From Isoetes taiwanensis (lineage: Eukaryota > Streptophyta > Lycopodiopsida > Isoetales > Isoetaceae): a stretch of DNA of 64,000 bases. Each line of letters begins with the position of its first letter. Position 1 is the first letter of the stretch. Positions 22,220-34,299 of the stretch are shown here, one piece after another. The position numbers were made by a program, and so were the translations under genes. The stretch covers positions 310,001 to 374,000 of the forward strand of contig JAJEKV010000296.1 in NCBI GenBank assembly GCA_021234155.1, read 5' to 3'. The notes below the pieces were generated by a model, which saw only the letters and a program-made list of their open reading frames with translations, did not search any database and was not told where the DNA came from.

Positions 22220-22690
22220 ATTTTCCCACAACAAAGCCTTCGTCATAATGCTCTTAGCAGCGTTCTAATGCAAGCTGCAGTCCCTCATGACAGTATCTGC
22301 TATACGCTAACAATCTATATCCCCAAATCATGCTTCGAGTTTAATAGTTGAAACATCTGGAGATTCTAGAGCTACTCTCTCCAGCAACGGAACAAACCAA
22401 CTTAGAGCTAGCGCTGTGAAGATAGCACCAATAAGTCCAACTTATTCTTGAACCATGTAATATCTATGAGGATGGAGCTGAATCACAAGCGAAATTGGAT
22501 TAAAATAACACTGAAGCTTATACTAGTGCCGTCAAACTTCTTTAGCAAACTAATCTTAGGTCCTCATGGCCTAAATCTAGAGCTAGAATCTAACTCATGG
22601 GAAGCTACCTATTCCTTGAGCTCCTTATCGTCCAACTGCAACTGTGTTGACGTACTTGAACAAGTTAACAAGGCTGATACCCTCTTCTAG
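22220..22690 (-). pseudogene. Ty3/gypsy gag remnant (different family)
   Basis: Reading the minus strand, pieces in two frames match the Retrotrans_gag core: KISLLKKFDGTSISFS, then VIQLHPHRYYMVQE, VGLIGAIFTALALSWFVPLL and FGDIDCxRIADTVMRD. Stops and one shift break it. It is upstream (in transcription order) of the transposon pseudogene at 21.94-20.26 kb, which probably inserted into or next to it. Confidence 0.6.
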
Positions 22691-22940
22691 AGACAAAATA
22701 TTGGCAAAAATGTTTAGGCTCAGAATGTACTAGAACCGATAAAGGGATTTTGGTTCAAACTATCATGATCATAGGCAAAAATAAGAGAAAGTACTAGAAA
22801 ATGTATGAGGAGTATACGAAATATATGCTGGAATACGAGATATACTTGATATAATAGAGCAGAATACAAGGGCTTGAACTAGAAGGCTTGAACAAAGAGT
22901 GTTATTGAACCAGAATGGGTTCGACAAGAATAAGACGCCA

Positions 22941-23051
22941 CTCTATATATATCTAAACCAACAGTAAGGACCGACGCCACACCAGCGGTGAGATCGCATC
23001 AAATGTCACACATCCTTGTAGGTTCTGGAATGTTCTGGAACCTTCTGGAAA
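22941..23051 (-). promoter_or_regulatory. six-unit heat-shock element plus TATA (minus-strand promoter, probable LTR U3)
   Basis: At 23023-23050 TTC and GAA alternate with exact two-base spacers six times, a perfect heat-shock-factor site. About 70 bp further in the minus-strand direction is TATATATAGAG (22941-22952). The gypsy gag remnant on the same strand begins about 250 bp beyond. The order HSE-TATA-gag suggests the U3 of a heat-inducible LTR, as in the heat-activated plant element ONSEN. LTR ends are not visible. Confidence 0.6.
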
Positions 23052-23157
23052 CAATTGCTCATATGAGAAATTTAAATGTAAAAAAATAAAGTTAGATTTT
23101 CTCAAAGTAGTAGGGTATTTTTTTTGCTCGACGTTCTATTCTCATAATAATTTTGTG

Positions 23158-23247
23158 CATTAGTGAGCCCATTACTATTAAGATTTTTCCCTGAAAACCC
23201 TTCGGGGCGGGGTTTTTTAATCCTGATAGTAATCGGCGTCACTAATG
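23158..23247. repeat. 90-bp MITE-like hairpin
   Basis: CATTAGTGAGCCCATTACTA at the left is inverted at the right (TAGTAATCGGCGTCACTAATG), with an inner AAAACCC/GGGTTTT pair. No target duplication is clear. Confidence 0.65.
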
Positions 23248-25800
23248 TAGTCCAGTGCGACTCTGTTGCCGCTGGACACCACTATTGGGCACCAAGACTA
23301 TGCATAATTGTAAAAAAGGAAAGGAACTAAGTGTCGGGACAGTGAGGGGCCTCCGACCGACCACCAGGATAGAGTGGGTTCAACCTGCCGGCTGGTGTTC
23401 TATTTCCACATTCGAGTTCTGGTGCGCCAGAAACTTAGGGTTCACAATCTGACCCACTATTAAAGGTGGGACAGTGGAATCCACAATGTGTACAGCTCAA
23501 AATTGTTGATAGCGAAGCATTCTCGCATAGCCACGAAGCCAAATATAAGCGGGATGCTGGTACTAATAGAAACCAAGAAAAGCCTTCAGAAAAGGCTACA
23601 ATATACCAGCGTGATGTGCTAGTAGCGCTCTTTTGGGAGCTCGCCCATGCTACATAAGTCCAGGGGCCTCAGGGCACAAGGGACAATAATTTTATTCTAT
23701 TCTATTCTTGACTTCTTATCTCGATTTTTCATTTTTTACTCTATCAACACAAAAGTGCTATCACCCGATTTTTCTGTTTTTCTGAAGGAAATTACAAATT
23801 GTGCAATCGGCATTGCTTCTAGTTCCCATTGAAGTAATCTAATAGAAATCTTCTGTCCAGAATATGCTTTTCATATGGTGATTGAAGTTTGAGCATACTA
23901 GAAATTGCAATATCTCAACTTCTCATACAATTGGATGGAGTCTGCCAGGCACCCCATTTGCTCTCTACTAGCAATGTCTTGCAATCTGCACTTGTTTTTA
24001 CCTTACTACACAAATGTCCTATCTAGTGGTATACTTTGATGTGTATTATGATATGTTGTAGCCATCAAGCCCCTAACTACTTGCTAAGACATGGGACCGT
24101 GCTAAAATCAACATGATATTGATTGGCATATCTCTCTAAGTGACATTGTGTTGTGCTTCATATATTTTAGCATTCTTCATTCCTTTATTTTGGTGAAGAG
24201 TAATGCGTCTAGGTACCACATTTTTCTTTTGCCTACATGTCAATGAAATGATAAAAAGGACACATGACAAAGTTCTCCTTATCACTATCCTTCCATGAAT
24301 TTTTTCCAATGACCATCTCTAAAGACTACTGTGATGAATAAAATGTGTATCAGCCATTTATGAATGTATGGCATCACAATAATTTAAACTTTGGTATCTG
24401 CTGAATACTAGCAAATTCAGGCTAGAAAATTGCAAAATTACGCATCAAATGGTGAATATGTAATCAATTGGAGTCTCCGTGGACGTTAAAAAAACTATTC
24501 TATTCTATTCTATTCTAGGAAAGATGTTCTTAATGCTTATAATTTTAAGAAGAGTTATGAAATAAACTTCACCAAAGTTTGCCTCCATTTATGGATTATA
24601 GAGTAGCATAAGTTCAGGATAATAAGTAAAAGTCTGGTGTCAAGGAAAAAAAGAAACCAATGAAAACAAACAATAGTAGTAGTCCTTCATAATACAATGC
24701 AAAGGTATAAACTGCCATAAAAATACAACAAAAGTAATGTAACAATCTTTTATTGGGACACGCTTTTCATGTGGTTGTCAATATTAAAAAGTGCTTCACA
24801 TGCAATTGGCTAGATGTTCCCTTTGCACCACATTGGATACCGTGATGGCCCTCCGCTAGCCATGGATGGTATGGCATTGTCGTATACAGGAATTGCATCT
24901 TTGGACGCATTTGGGGCCGACACCGTTAGGCGGAGGCAGGGACAACTCCCCAAAATGCATCGTAAAATGCAATTTTTTGAAACATGAATATAGCTAGAAT
25001 CAATTCTGTGAGGTAAAAGTTGGCAGAATTTGGGTAAAATGGCCAGAACTTGAGGTAAAGTTGTAGACGGCGAGGTGAAATTAAGACCTTGCCAAAAATT
25101 CAAGAACAGTGACACAACTTTGGCCAACATTGCTTAAAAGAAAGCCTACCACATGTCTTGCCACTATTGGCTCCATGAACAGAATTGATCCTAGCCTACA
25201 TTCACGTCAATATATATATATATAGACTCATCATGACATCATCATTCATTGCTTACATTCGAGATGTAATACGTTTTGTCCATGCCACCAAGCTCCTAAT
25301 TACTTATTAAGGCATGGACCTAACTAATTAACAATAGTTTATATTGCCTGATATTAGCATTCTTTTATTCAATTTAAACACGTGGACGATAAAAATAAAT
25401 TCAATTCAATTCAATTTATTTTTATAGAATTTTATTTAAAAAAGAAGAAGAGGAAGAAAAGTTTACACATGGCAAAATACCTTACGGTTCAAAAAAAGGG
25501 GTCATTATTATTGGGCTCATACAGTAGACAAGAAACTAAGAAGTTGTCTCTTATCTACCATAGTCTGCTCCCACCCGTCTCTTTGGACACTGCACCCTAC
25601 CTAAATACTTGGAGAGCATGTCCATATCCATTCTATCCAACTAGATAGAATATTAAACGCAAACATTTGACACATATGATATACAAAAACTCAAACCATG
25701 AAAAACAATGCTTAGAGCACAAACTTCAATGTGCTACTCCACCAATAGATAAAATATTATGTAGAGTATACTTGGCACATGTTGGCTAGTATAATATTAC
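23248..25800. other. spacer with three SINE-like tails and a diverged duplication
   Basis: No gene is seen. (TTCTA)n-type tails occur at about 23676-23706 and 24497-24520, the latter following CTCCGTGGACGTTAAAA. An (AATTC)n tail follows CGTGGACGATAAAAATAA at 25381-25422. Segments near 24060-24180 and 25270-25370 are diverged copies (CCAAGCTCCTAATTACTTAT-like). Confidence 0.5.
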
Positions 25801-25806
25801 ACATCT

Positions 25807-26253
25807 TTAACCGGCAGGCTTTCGGATCCAATCGTTGCCCACCGTTGATTGCAGCCCTGTGATAGGGCATAACAGGCACTTCGAATAGGGCATAACAGCG
25901 GAGGAACAGTTAGCCTTGCCTTTGAATTCTGCCGAACCTCTGATAAACAGGCTGAATTCAGCCTCGGATGCCGAACCTGTGATAAACCGATTGAATTCAG
26001 ATGGCAAACTCGTCCTTCTGTGCTTTGGAGAATGCCAAACCTGTGATAAACCTAGCCGTGGGCGTGATAAACCTAGCTGTGGAATTGATAATCAGAGCTG
26101 TGGTTGCAGGTTGGGGTGAGGCAGCTTGCCTGCCGGTTAAGGGGGTCAATCCCCCTTGCTCGCCTGTTATGGCTGAGATAAACAGGCTCGCCCTCCCGGG
26201 CTCGCCTGTTTATCAGCCATAACAGGCTCTCAAGGGGGATTAACCCCCTCATA
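25807..26253 (+). mobile_element. second copy of the TTAACCGGCAGGC element
   Basis: TTAACCGGCAGGCTTTCGGA at 25807 and the inverted GCCTGCCGGTTAA at 26128-26140 match the copy at 13240. After it comes a large hairpin whose stem (CAATCCCCCTTG, then CTGTTATGGCTGA) differs in sequence from the first copy's stem but has the same placement and the same AACCCCYTCATA end. The interior has repeated CCTGTGATAAAC motifs. Confidence 0.6.
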
Positions 26254-28010
26254 TTGTCTTTACATAACTGCATGCCTTGAAATTTGATAAGTGAGGGCAT
26301 TATGTAGGTTATGCTTGTAGTGGGAGACTGTTTCACCACCACACAAAAACATGACGTTTATATATGCTAGCGTACAATTGACAGATTGTCCGCTAGTATA
26401 AAATGACTTTATTTTTAATTTACGCGGTCGCGGTTGCTTTTACGCCAATCAAAAATTCAGATTGGTAAAAATAAAGACAAGATTAGTGGCAACAATTCGT
26501 CCCTATAAGGTCTACAAAATATGTGTGTGAGGAGAGGAGTTGCATGTGATGTAGTTAATGTAGGTCATAAATGGTAACTCAAATGTCAAGGTCAGAGGGC
26601 AATACCCTATCATTGTATTCCAAGAAATTTCATAACCACATGCACCTTATTATGTTCACATTCTTTTCAACACGTTTTTTTAAAACCATATGGCGTCTCA
26701 AAATCAAGACTTTCTCAGTTCTCATGGGTGATTGTAAATGGTTCCAACAACGTTTGAAATTCAAGACTTTGTCAACCAACCATGTTGCTTTGTTGTAAGC
26801 ATTGCTAATGTACACCGTAGTCGTGTATGATACTACAAAAGAAATTTGAATTTGATGTAAAATGCTCGAATGAACGTGGAACGTTACTTGCTCAACTTGA
26901 CCATGACGAGAGATGCTATGTGGAATCTCAATGCCAGATGGGGAGGAGAGAGACAAACACATATCTATGTTTGTAGAGAAACGACGCAACCGCTGGGTCC
27001 AGGAACTATCGAATTGGCAAAGGATATATTCGATTCGACGCAAGATGGAAGTTACCGGGATGCGCTTTACACTTTTCGTGTCGGAGGGGAATGGACGAAG
27101 GAGAACATGAGTCCGAGTCAGCAAGATCAGTGGAGGCAAGGAAGGGAGGAGGAGGAGGGGCAAGAGATGATGGGATGAGCTGGGGGATACATGCAGTAGA
27201 AGTGAAAGAAGAAGGAGTGATGGAGAAGATGGGGAGAGCATTTTTAACGTCCATTGGAGGGCAAGGGATCACATGATCAGGGCAGGGCTTCTAGAGCGCT
27301 GGGCTTGTAGAGATGGATATGTAGATAGACTTTGAATAAAAGATGGTGGTTTGAATATAAGATGGAGGGCAGGTATTAGTGGTTTGTATCTGGGACACTT
27401 GTAACTGTGCCAAACGACACCCATGCCACGTAAGCCCATCAACTCCTCAAGGTTTAGTTTAGTTCATAAATGAAGCACCATGAGAATTCTGCCAGCCATA
27501 CACGTGTCAACTTTCCTATTGGTTCAATCTTTAACGTGTCGCCAACTTGCATCCCTGTGAGGATAAGCTATTGCCTAAGTTTAACCAAATACGTAAATTA
27601 AAATAATCACTTTATTTATTAATAAAGAAATCGTGGAAATAATCTGGCTTTCACATGCTAAAAATTATAAAACGTAATATACAAATATATACAAAACATT
27701 TTATTAAATTAAATAAAAGCTAGTCTGATTGGCCTGCCACTCCCAGAGTACAGCACATGCGGGATGAGATGGCACCGCCGCCGGTCGCTTTACACGAGTC
27801 CGTAAAGCTAAGTTGATCAGAACCGTCGGATTTGCACCTGTCACGTAACGGAGTAGATACGTGGTGAAATGGACGGAGGAGATAACGCGACAGGAGAGGT
27901 TAATAAGCAGTCAAAGACCCGGCGTAACCGGAAGTTAAACCCTCACTAATCACGCTTAATTAACGGAAGAGGGTAGTTAGCATTTAATTAATCATGCTCG
28001 CTTTTTTGTC
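26254..28010. other. spacer and probable TRP promoter region
   Basis: No recognisable gene. Short overlapping ORFs at 26630-27280 on both strands have no family resemblance. An AAACCCTC (one mismatch from a telo-box) lies at about 27938. Confidence 0.4.
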
Positions 28011-29445
28011 CGCCTTATTGCTTCTCTGTGTGTGGTTCCGTTCTCCCCTATTCTTCGTCCCTCTTCTTCCAAGTTTCCTTTCTTCTTCTTATCTTCTTCA
28101 ATGGCAAATCCGGCACCTTGCCTTCCATATCCACACCCCATCTCCGTCCATTCCACCCATCTGATCCTTGCTTCAATTCCTTCCCCTGTTTCTTGCCACT
28201 TCTAAACACAAATCCCGTCAAATTTGCACCTGTTTTTAGTTTTTCTTGATCCCGATTGCTTCTCGCACTTATTTTTAACCAGATCTAACGGATCGGACCC
28301 CTGGGGTTTGCCCAATTGGGCGTTTCTGGTGGTCGGGGTTTTGGGTTTTTGGCCGAGTTCGGGTTTTTGGTGGAAAGATTTGGGCAGTTTCTTGGCGTTT
28401 GGTAGCGTCAGGCGAATTGGGTCATGTTTTGTTCTTGAATTGGGATCTGTAACTTGTGGATCATGGCATGTTGATGGTCCAATTGGACGGAGTAGACTTG
28501 AAAATTGTGCCTTCTGGAAGAATTCTGTGTTTTTGTGTTTTTATCCAAAAGGTCCGCGCGCGCTGAAGGTTTTAGGCCCTTCAATTCGCCGTAACTTGTG
28601 GATCCGGTGATCAGGGCACTTTCCCTTTCGGTGTCGATTAGCAAGTTGCGGGTTTTAAGCAGATTCCACCACCGGAGTGACTATTTTGACGATCGCAAGG
28701 TTGGTCCTTTTACAATTATTTTCAAGAAAAACATGTTTTCTATTTTCTCGTTGCAGGAGGATCTCGGATTTCCTCATTTAAAACCCCCTTTAGTTGAATC
28801 AGAAACTATAAACAAGAAATGGGTCTTGTACCTCAAGGATCAAGTGCCGAGAAAACACACTGATCATACAGCAGGATCTTCATGGTCTGCCTTTAAGATC
28901 CTTTCAATGAATAATGTTTAAAGATAATTTGCAATCCTCTGTTGAAAGCTGATCTCAGGATTCTTGATCGGCATATGCTACGGCAGATCCAGCAGAATAA
29001 TACAGTTGTTTGGACGGGGAAGGCGGAGCTTGAGATCCTATAATATTTAGCGATAACTGAGTCGTCGTTTATCCCTGTTTGTTTCATCAACCTGTAGCAT
29101 GTAGAAAGGGCAGAATTTCTACGTGGGTTTGGGGTTTTTCATTTACCGGTTTTGCTTATTTTGTCTTGAATAGTTAAGCTATATCTAGAGTAAATTGGTT
29201 ATTCGTGCATAATGTTAAAACTGGAAACCTGCTTCGATTGACAAATTAACTAATTTCTGCATTCCACGTTAATGGGAACAGATGTCTGTCTAGTTTTAGA
29301 AGCTTACGTTGTTTTCTTCAAAAATAAATAACTAACATTTGAACTTTATTGCAGAATTTGATGTTTCAGGGCATACAGTTCTTTTGGGTTTAAGCAACTG
29401 GTATGCGAGTAAACTGAGGAGCCTTTGCTGCTAACAAACAGGCGA
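28011..29445 (+). other. 5' leader region of the TRP-like gene
   Basis: A CT-rich stretch (28020-28160) typical of plant leaders is followed by probable 5'-UTR introns. Good acceptors are TTCTCGTTGCAG near 28757 and TTATTGCAG near 29354. ORFs at 28224 and 28598 are probably incidental. Confidence 0.4.
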
Positions 29446-32400
29446 ATGGGGGCTAATCAATGGCATTTAGGTGTTGGATTCCCAGGTTATAAAGGCCCTA
29501 AATTACCTCGAGCATTACGTTCTTCTCGGGTAAGTAGCATAATAGATAGACACTACGATTACCAATCCTTCTCTGCATTTTTTTTGTAATTATATACTGC
29601 TTTAACTGCAGGGCCGTCGATCAACCAATGGTGCAAAAACATCCAATGCAGATGTTTTTGAGCTGTTGGCAGCAGTTGCTGGGGAAATGCTCCAAGATTC
29701 TAGTGCAGAAAAAGTTGGAAACATGCAAGCTGTTAAAGATGCAGTTCCTGAAGTAATTGCTTCACCAAAGACCATAACCAAGGATACAGCACCTGCAGGT
29801 TCCCAAGTTCTTAATTCTGGAAATAGACAATGCAGCTCTGTGCCACTTAATAATGCTGTCACCAAACCTTTGGCAGCACGTTTGGCTCAAAATGACGCAC
29901 TTGCAGCTTTGCTAGGAATTCATAACATTATGGAATGCAAAGAAGGGCAAGGACAGACGCAACCTTTGAATTCTGATGATGAGTGGCTCAATCCAAAGTC
30001 TGACAATGAGTCTGGAACATCCTCTGTAGAGTCTGAAGCCAAGTCCGACATCGCATACCAAACTGAGAGATTTGACAGTTCTCAACAAGAACCTTGTCTA
30101 ATAAATCAAGCACCCCATGAAGACTCATTAAAAGAGGGAACTGAAAATGTCGTGGCAGAACATCAGGAGCCTTGTGTTGAAATGCAAGATGCCGAATGCA
30201 TCTATGCTATGGGCCTATTGACAGAAGTTGCACCATGTCTGGAAATGGAAATGGTGGCAACATCAAAAGATGAAAATGCTCCCTCAAGCCAAGAATGTCC
30301 CGTGGAGACCCAAGATTTAGGAGATGGACTTTCTGACATGAAGGTAGCCAAACAAATGGCAGGAGAACCGAAGACTACTGAAGTCACCATGACGAACCCC
30401 TCTAGTGGTTTTATGGAAAGAATGACAGAGTGTGTGAAATCAGAAGATGCATCCTATTATGAGACAGACCAAAAGCCTAGGCTTTTTCATGGCGATTATT
30501 CCTCTGACTATTTTCTTGAACACATGAAAGATCCTGCAATCAGAAGGATGAAGGCAAGAAAAGTGCAAAGAGGTGCAAATTGGTTACGAGCATTTGGAAG
30601 GCAACACAGGCGGAAACAAGCAGATGCGGAATCTATTGTACTGCAAGGTACGCTTGAGATAGATGACATTTGATAACCTAACTGCAATTCCACTAAATTG
30701 CTGTTTACTGATTGTATTTGTCCTGAATGTAGGAGATGCATTTGGCAAGGATTATTACAATGAACCTGTATTTGGGTGGTAAAAATGTGGCAAAGGGTCA
30801 AAATCAAAGAGAAAACGGGGTTCTTCTGAAATCAAGGATGGAATGATATCTTTTGAGAGCATTCAGAGTGAAGGTGAGCCACCTGCTGCAGCTGCCAAGC
30901 TTCGTAGAGGTAATGCATGACAAGTCCTTTTTCCATTCATTTGAAACCCAGAATGAGGAAGTATTAAATTCTTTTGCCACTAATATCTGAACAGCAAAAG
31001 CAGCAAGCGTACCCTCTCCAACATCTGTCCATACAGCGCCAGTGCATGGATCATGCTCAAAAACTAATATCAAGAAGGGAAATGAAGGACAAGGTATTCT
31101 ATTACCTACTGCTTGTGATAGATAAGGCTTATATTTTTATTCGGCATGAAAAAGATTGCATCTAAACTGTTTGTTTTCTCCACAGTTAAAGTGCGCATTA
31201 AATCTTTCACTGTACTAGAACTTTATGTTGATATACCAGAATCGGCAACAGTTTCAACCCTTAAGGCAAGCTTCTCTTTTGAAATAGATGTTCACAGTTT
31301 GATAAATAAATGACTGACCTGTCTTGACTCCGGAATTAGAGAGCTGTCATGGATGCTGCGATGAACCTTCTTGGTGGAGGAATTAGAGTTTGTGTGCTTA
31401 TGCAAGGACAGAAGGTCCCTGATGAGTGCGCAACTTTATCAGAGATTGGTATATCTTCTGGTGGAGAATCAGAATCACTTGGTTTTATGCTCAAATCATG
31501 TACTAAAGTTACTGGTGTTGAAGATCCTCTGCTAGTTCTCCTCAATGCTGCCACTCAGCCTTCTCGGTAAGCATTTGCTGAAGATATTATAGCATTTTCC
31601 ATTTGGAACATAGCATGATTCAAAATATGTTTGGCAGGCGCTCTACATCTAAAACTCCTGAAGTCCCATCAAATGTTCAGGCATCTGCTGATGGGGAAGT
31701 TGATGGTGTAGTGTCCCAAGCTAAGGTCGAAGTGGACACGGAAAGATTGTCCATTTGTGTTGCATCTAATGATGTGAAAGTACTAGATGGTAAATCACCA
31801 CAAAGAAATTATGCTCTTTCTCCCCGCTCAACAAGGGTTGCTGCTGCTGGTGCATTGGCAGCAATAAGAGCACAAGCAGATTCCGATGATCAAATAAAAA
31901 ATGATTCTGATTCTACTTCTACTCTATCTCAAACAACAGCAGAACTCCCAGATCAAGATTCAAAGGCTATAATAGTACGGCCTGGAATTGACGAAGAAAA
32001 ATTTGCTCTAGTTCCCATGAGACAGAAAGGTCGCCAAGTTGAAGTGCATAAACGCAGGGTCCGTCGGCCATTCACAGTTCTCGAAGTTGAAGCCCTTGTA
32101 TTAGCTGTGGAACAACTGGGAACTGGCAGGTAGGTTTATATCTAGAATTCAAAACCGACTGCAAGTTGCCATATATTTCCATGGTTTATAGCTACAATTC
32201 TAATGTGCTAGATGAATCTATCTTTGCAGATGGCGAGATGTGAAGCTGCAGGCATTTGAGCAAGCCAAGCACAGGACATATGTGGATTTGAAGGTAAAGA
32301 AAGTAACATAAAAGCCAGATATGCTAAACCCTTATTCTATCCGTAGTTTATATTAAACCCTTGATTCTATCTGTAGTATAGGACAAAATGAAGAAAAGCT

Positions 32401-32612
32401 TAAAATCTTAATCTTGATGCTGTACTGAGTTCTAACCTGGACTTCTTGCATCTTTACAGGATAAGTGGAAGACCTTGGTCCACACCGCTCAGATTGCACC
32501 CCATCAAAGGAGGGGAGATCCCGTGCCAGAAGAATTGTTAGAGCGAGTGATCAAAGCCAATAACTATTGGGCAGCTCATCAAGCCAAGCAGCAGGCAGAG
32601 CTGGATTTCTAG
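29446..32612 (+). CDS. TRP1-like: telomere-repeat-binding protein, TRP/TBP family (one in-frame stop)
   Basis: Nine coding exons with matching phases: 29446-29529, 29612-30647, 30733-30909, 30995-31093, 31186-31265 (GC donor), 31340-31566, 31638-32129, 32230-32293, 32460-32612. The family binds double-stranded plant telomere repeats (TTTAGGG) through a C-terminal Myb domain. The family N-terminus is present (LGVGFPGYKGPKLPRALRSS, then DVFELLAAVAGEML), as is the ubiquitin-like domain (VKVRIKSFTVLELYVDIPES, then GGGIRVCVLMQGQKVPD). The Myb domain has the extended telobox helix (RRPFTVLEVEALVLAVEQLG, TGRWRDVKLQAFEQAKHRTY, VDLKDKWKTLVHTAQ). Translation of exon 3 meets a TAA at 30780-30782 in an otherwise conserved frame (EPVFGW, stop, KCGKGSKSK). 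This could be a real null allele, a sequencing error, or a mis-set exon boundary. Confidence 0.9.
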
Positions 32613-33288
32613 CCTCGTTCTCCCTCCAACTGTGTACAGCAATGGTGGGCCTCTGTAAAGTGTACCCTAATATTCCCAATAACACCTTGTAACATTCATT
32701 TATCATGTACATCATAAGCGATAGCCGATTTCTTTCGACAATCCGTCGAACAGGCAGCCTAGCTTTTTTTTTTCGAAGGTCTGCTGCAGCAATTCTAACA
32801 GTGGAAGAAATGCCTCTGGAAAGATGGGGCGCAGGGGATCAAGATTCCTTCATTCTAATCAAATTTGTAAATTTATTCAGATCAGTTGTATATGCTGGTA
32901 AGCAGGAAAATTCGTCGACGTCTTGCCCTCTGGGCCATTGTAGGGTTTCGAGATCCGCCATAGCCAGATGAAGTTGTTTGGCAGCGGACTCTCCATTCAT
33001 TGATTGCTAGGTTGCTTCTTTCTCTCAAAGAGTGTCGTACATTTGTAAACTTTTGTGTATTTATTCATTGTACCTTTCTGTAAAACCCACAATGCAGAAA
33101 CATTCTTTCGTTGCCATTTGTACTCTGTCCATGTAGCATATGCTAAGTAAATTTGTTACTTGTCTGGTCTTGACAAGTTTGTGGATTCGCATGTTATTTT
33201 AGCTTTGACACTCATGAAAGACATAGTGTCCTACCACGTGGTAACTCTAAGGAGATGGTATTTGTTAGTTTGAACAGGAAAATGTTAT
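32613..33288 (+). other. 3' UTR and downstream spacer of the TRP-like gene
   Basis: No further coding. T-rich sequence and repeated TTGTAA/TGTAA contexts near 32690 and 33060 suit polyadenylation, but no single site can be chosen. Confidence 0.4.
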
Positions 33289-33291
33289 TTA

Positions 33292-33897
33292 GGGTGAAAT
33301 CACATTCGTGCCCGCCCAAGATTAAAAAAACGCATGGACCAATAGCCTTTTCGAATTTTGAATTCCTGGGCACCTCCCCTATCAGACTGGGATGCCCAAA
33401 AACCTGTTATTTCCTGGGCACTACCAAAATTCCTGGTCGGGGGCTACTCCCTGGCCAAGATCCTGGCCACCGCCAGCTCAGCTGCGATTAGGGTTCTAAG
33501 ACGATTAGGGTTGCAGCCGAATATGATTTTCAAGCTCTTGGGAACGATTTCGGACTTTTTCTATTCCAAATTTTAGACGATTCCAGGTGAATCGGGGTGA
33601 CTTAGAGAAGCAACAAGCGATTTATGGCATTTTGTGAACCAATTTAGAGCGGTTTGTCAAGAAATCATCTTCAAAATCTGAATATGAAGTGAGTGAACAT
33701 GATTTAGAGCAATAGCCGTTCATGAAGCGATTGGGAGCAATTCGTTAAGAAATCGGCTCGATGAAGTGGCAAAATTGTTCTTTTTTAGTCTGATATGGCA
33801 AACTGAATGTGGCCACAAGGAAATTCCTGGGTGTCCACACCCCCTGCCCAGGAAGGAAAAAAACACATCGTGGTCGGCCACAAGTGTGATTTCACCC
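33292..33897. mobile_element. PIF/Harbinger-type MITE, 606 bp
   Basis: Terminal inverted repeats GGGTGAAATCACA and its complement are bounded on both sides by TTA (33289-33291 and 33898-33900), the target duplication of the PIF/Harbinger superfamily. No transposase is present. TTCCTGGGCA occurs several times inside. Confidence 0.8.
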
Positions 33898-33944
33898 TTA
33901 GGTAGAAGTTTGGCACGTGAACTTCACAGATTTGCCTTGTACTG

Positions 33945-34245
33945 ACATGGCTTGTGGTCCTTGCTTGACATCATCAAACTTGACATGGCTTGTGGTCCTT
34001 GCTTGATTGCTTGACATCATCAGACTTATCTTGTGTCTGACATTGCTTGTGATCCTTGTATGACATCATCAAACCTGGGAATGGTACTTGCCACTTGAGA
34101 ATGGTTTGTGTTAGTTGGCACATTATTGTTCAAAGTAATTCAGCAACAAAATGAGTAAGGGGTAACAAAAAATTTACCTTCAAGGCATATGCCATTGCTT
34201 GGGGTCCTTGTATGACATCATCAAACCCGAGGCCGATATTTGCCA
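33945..34245. repeat. imperfect tandem repeat of about 45 bp
   Basis: Repeated GACATGGCTTGTGGTCCTTG and TGACATCATCAAAC with variable spacers. A TGCCACTTGAGAATGGTTTG motif also recurs at about 34092 and 34242. Confidence 0.8.
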
Positions 34246-34299
34246 CTTGAGAATGGTTTGTGTCACTTGGCACCTACATAAAAGAGCAACAAAATATGT

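Noticed and set aside
26630-27280. Possible gene with a 203-codon minus ORF
   Set aside because: Ser/Leu/Pro-rich composition, overlapping plus ORFs of equal quality, no motif.
28224-28921. ORFs upstream of the TRP start
   Set aside because: They lie in the CT-rich leader and probable 5'-UTR introns; the family N-terminus begins at 29446.
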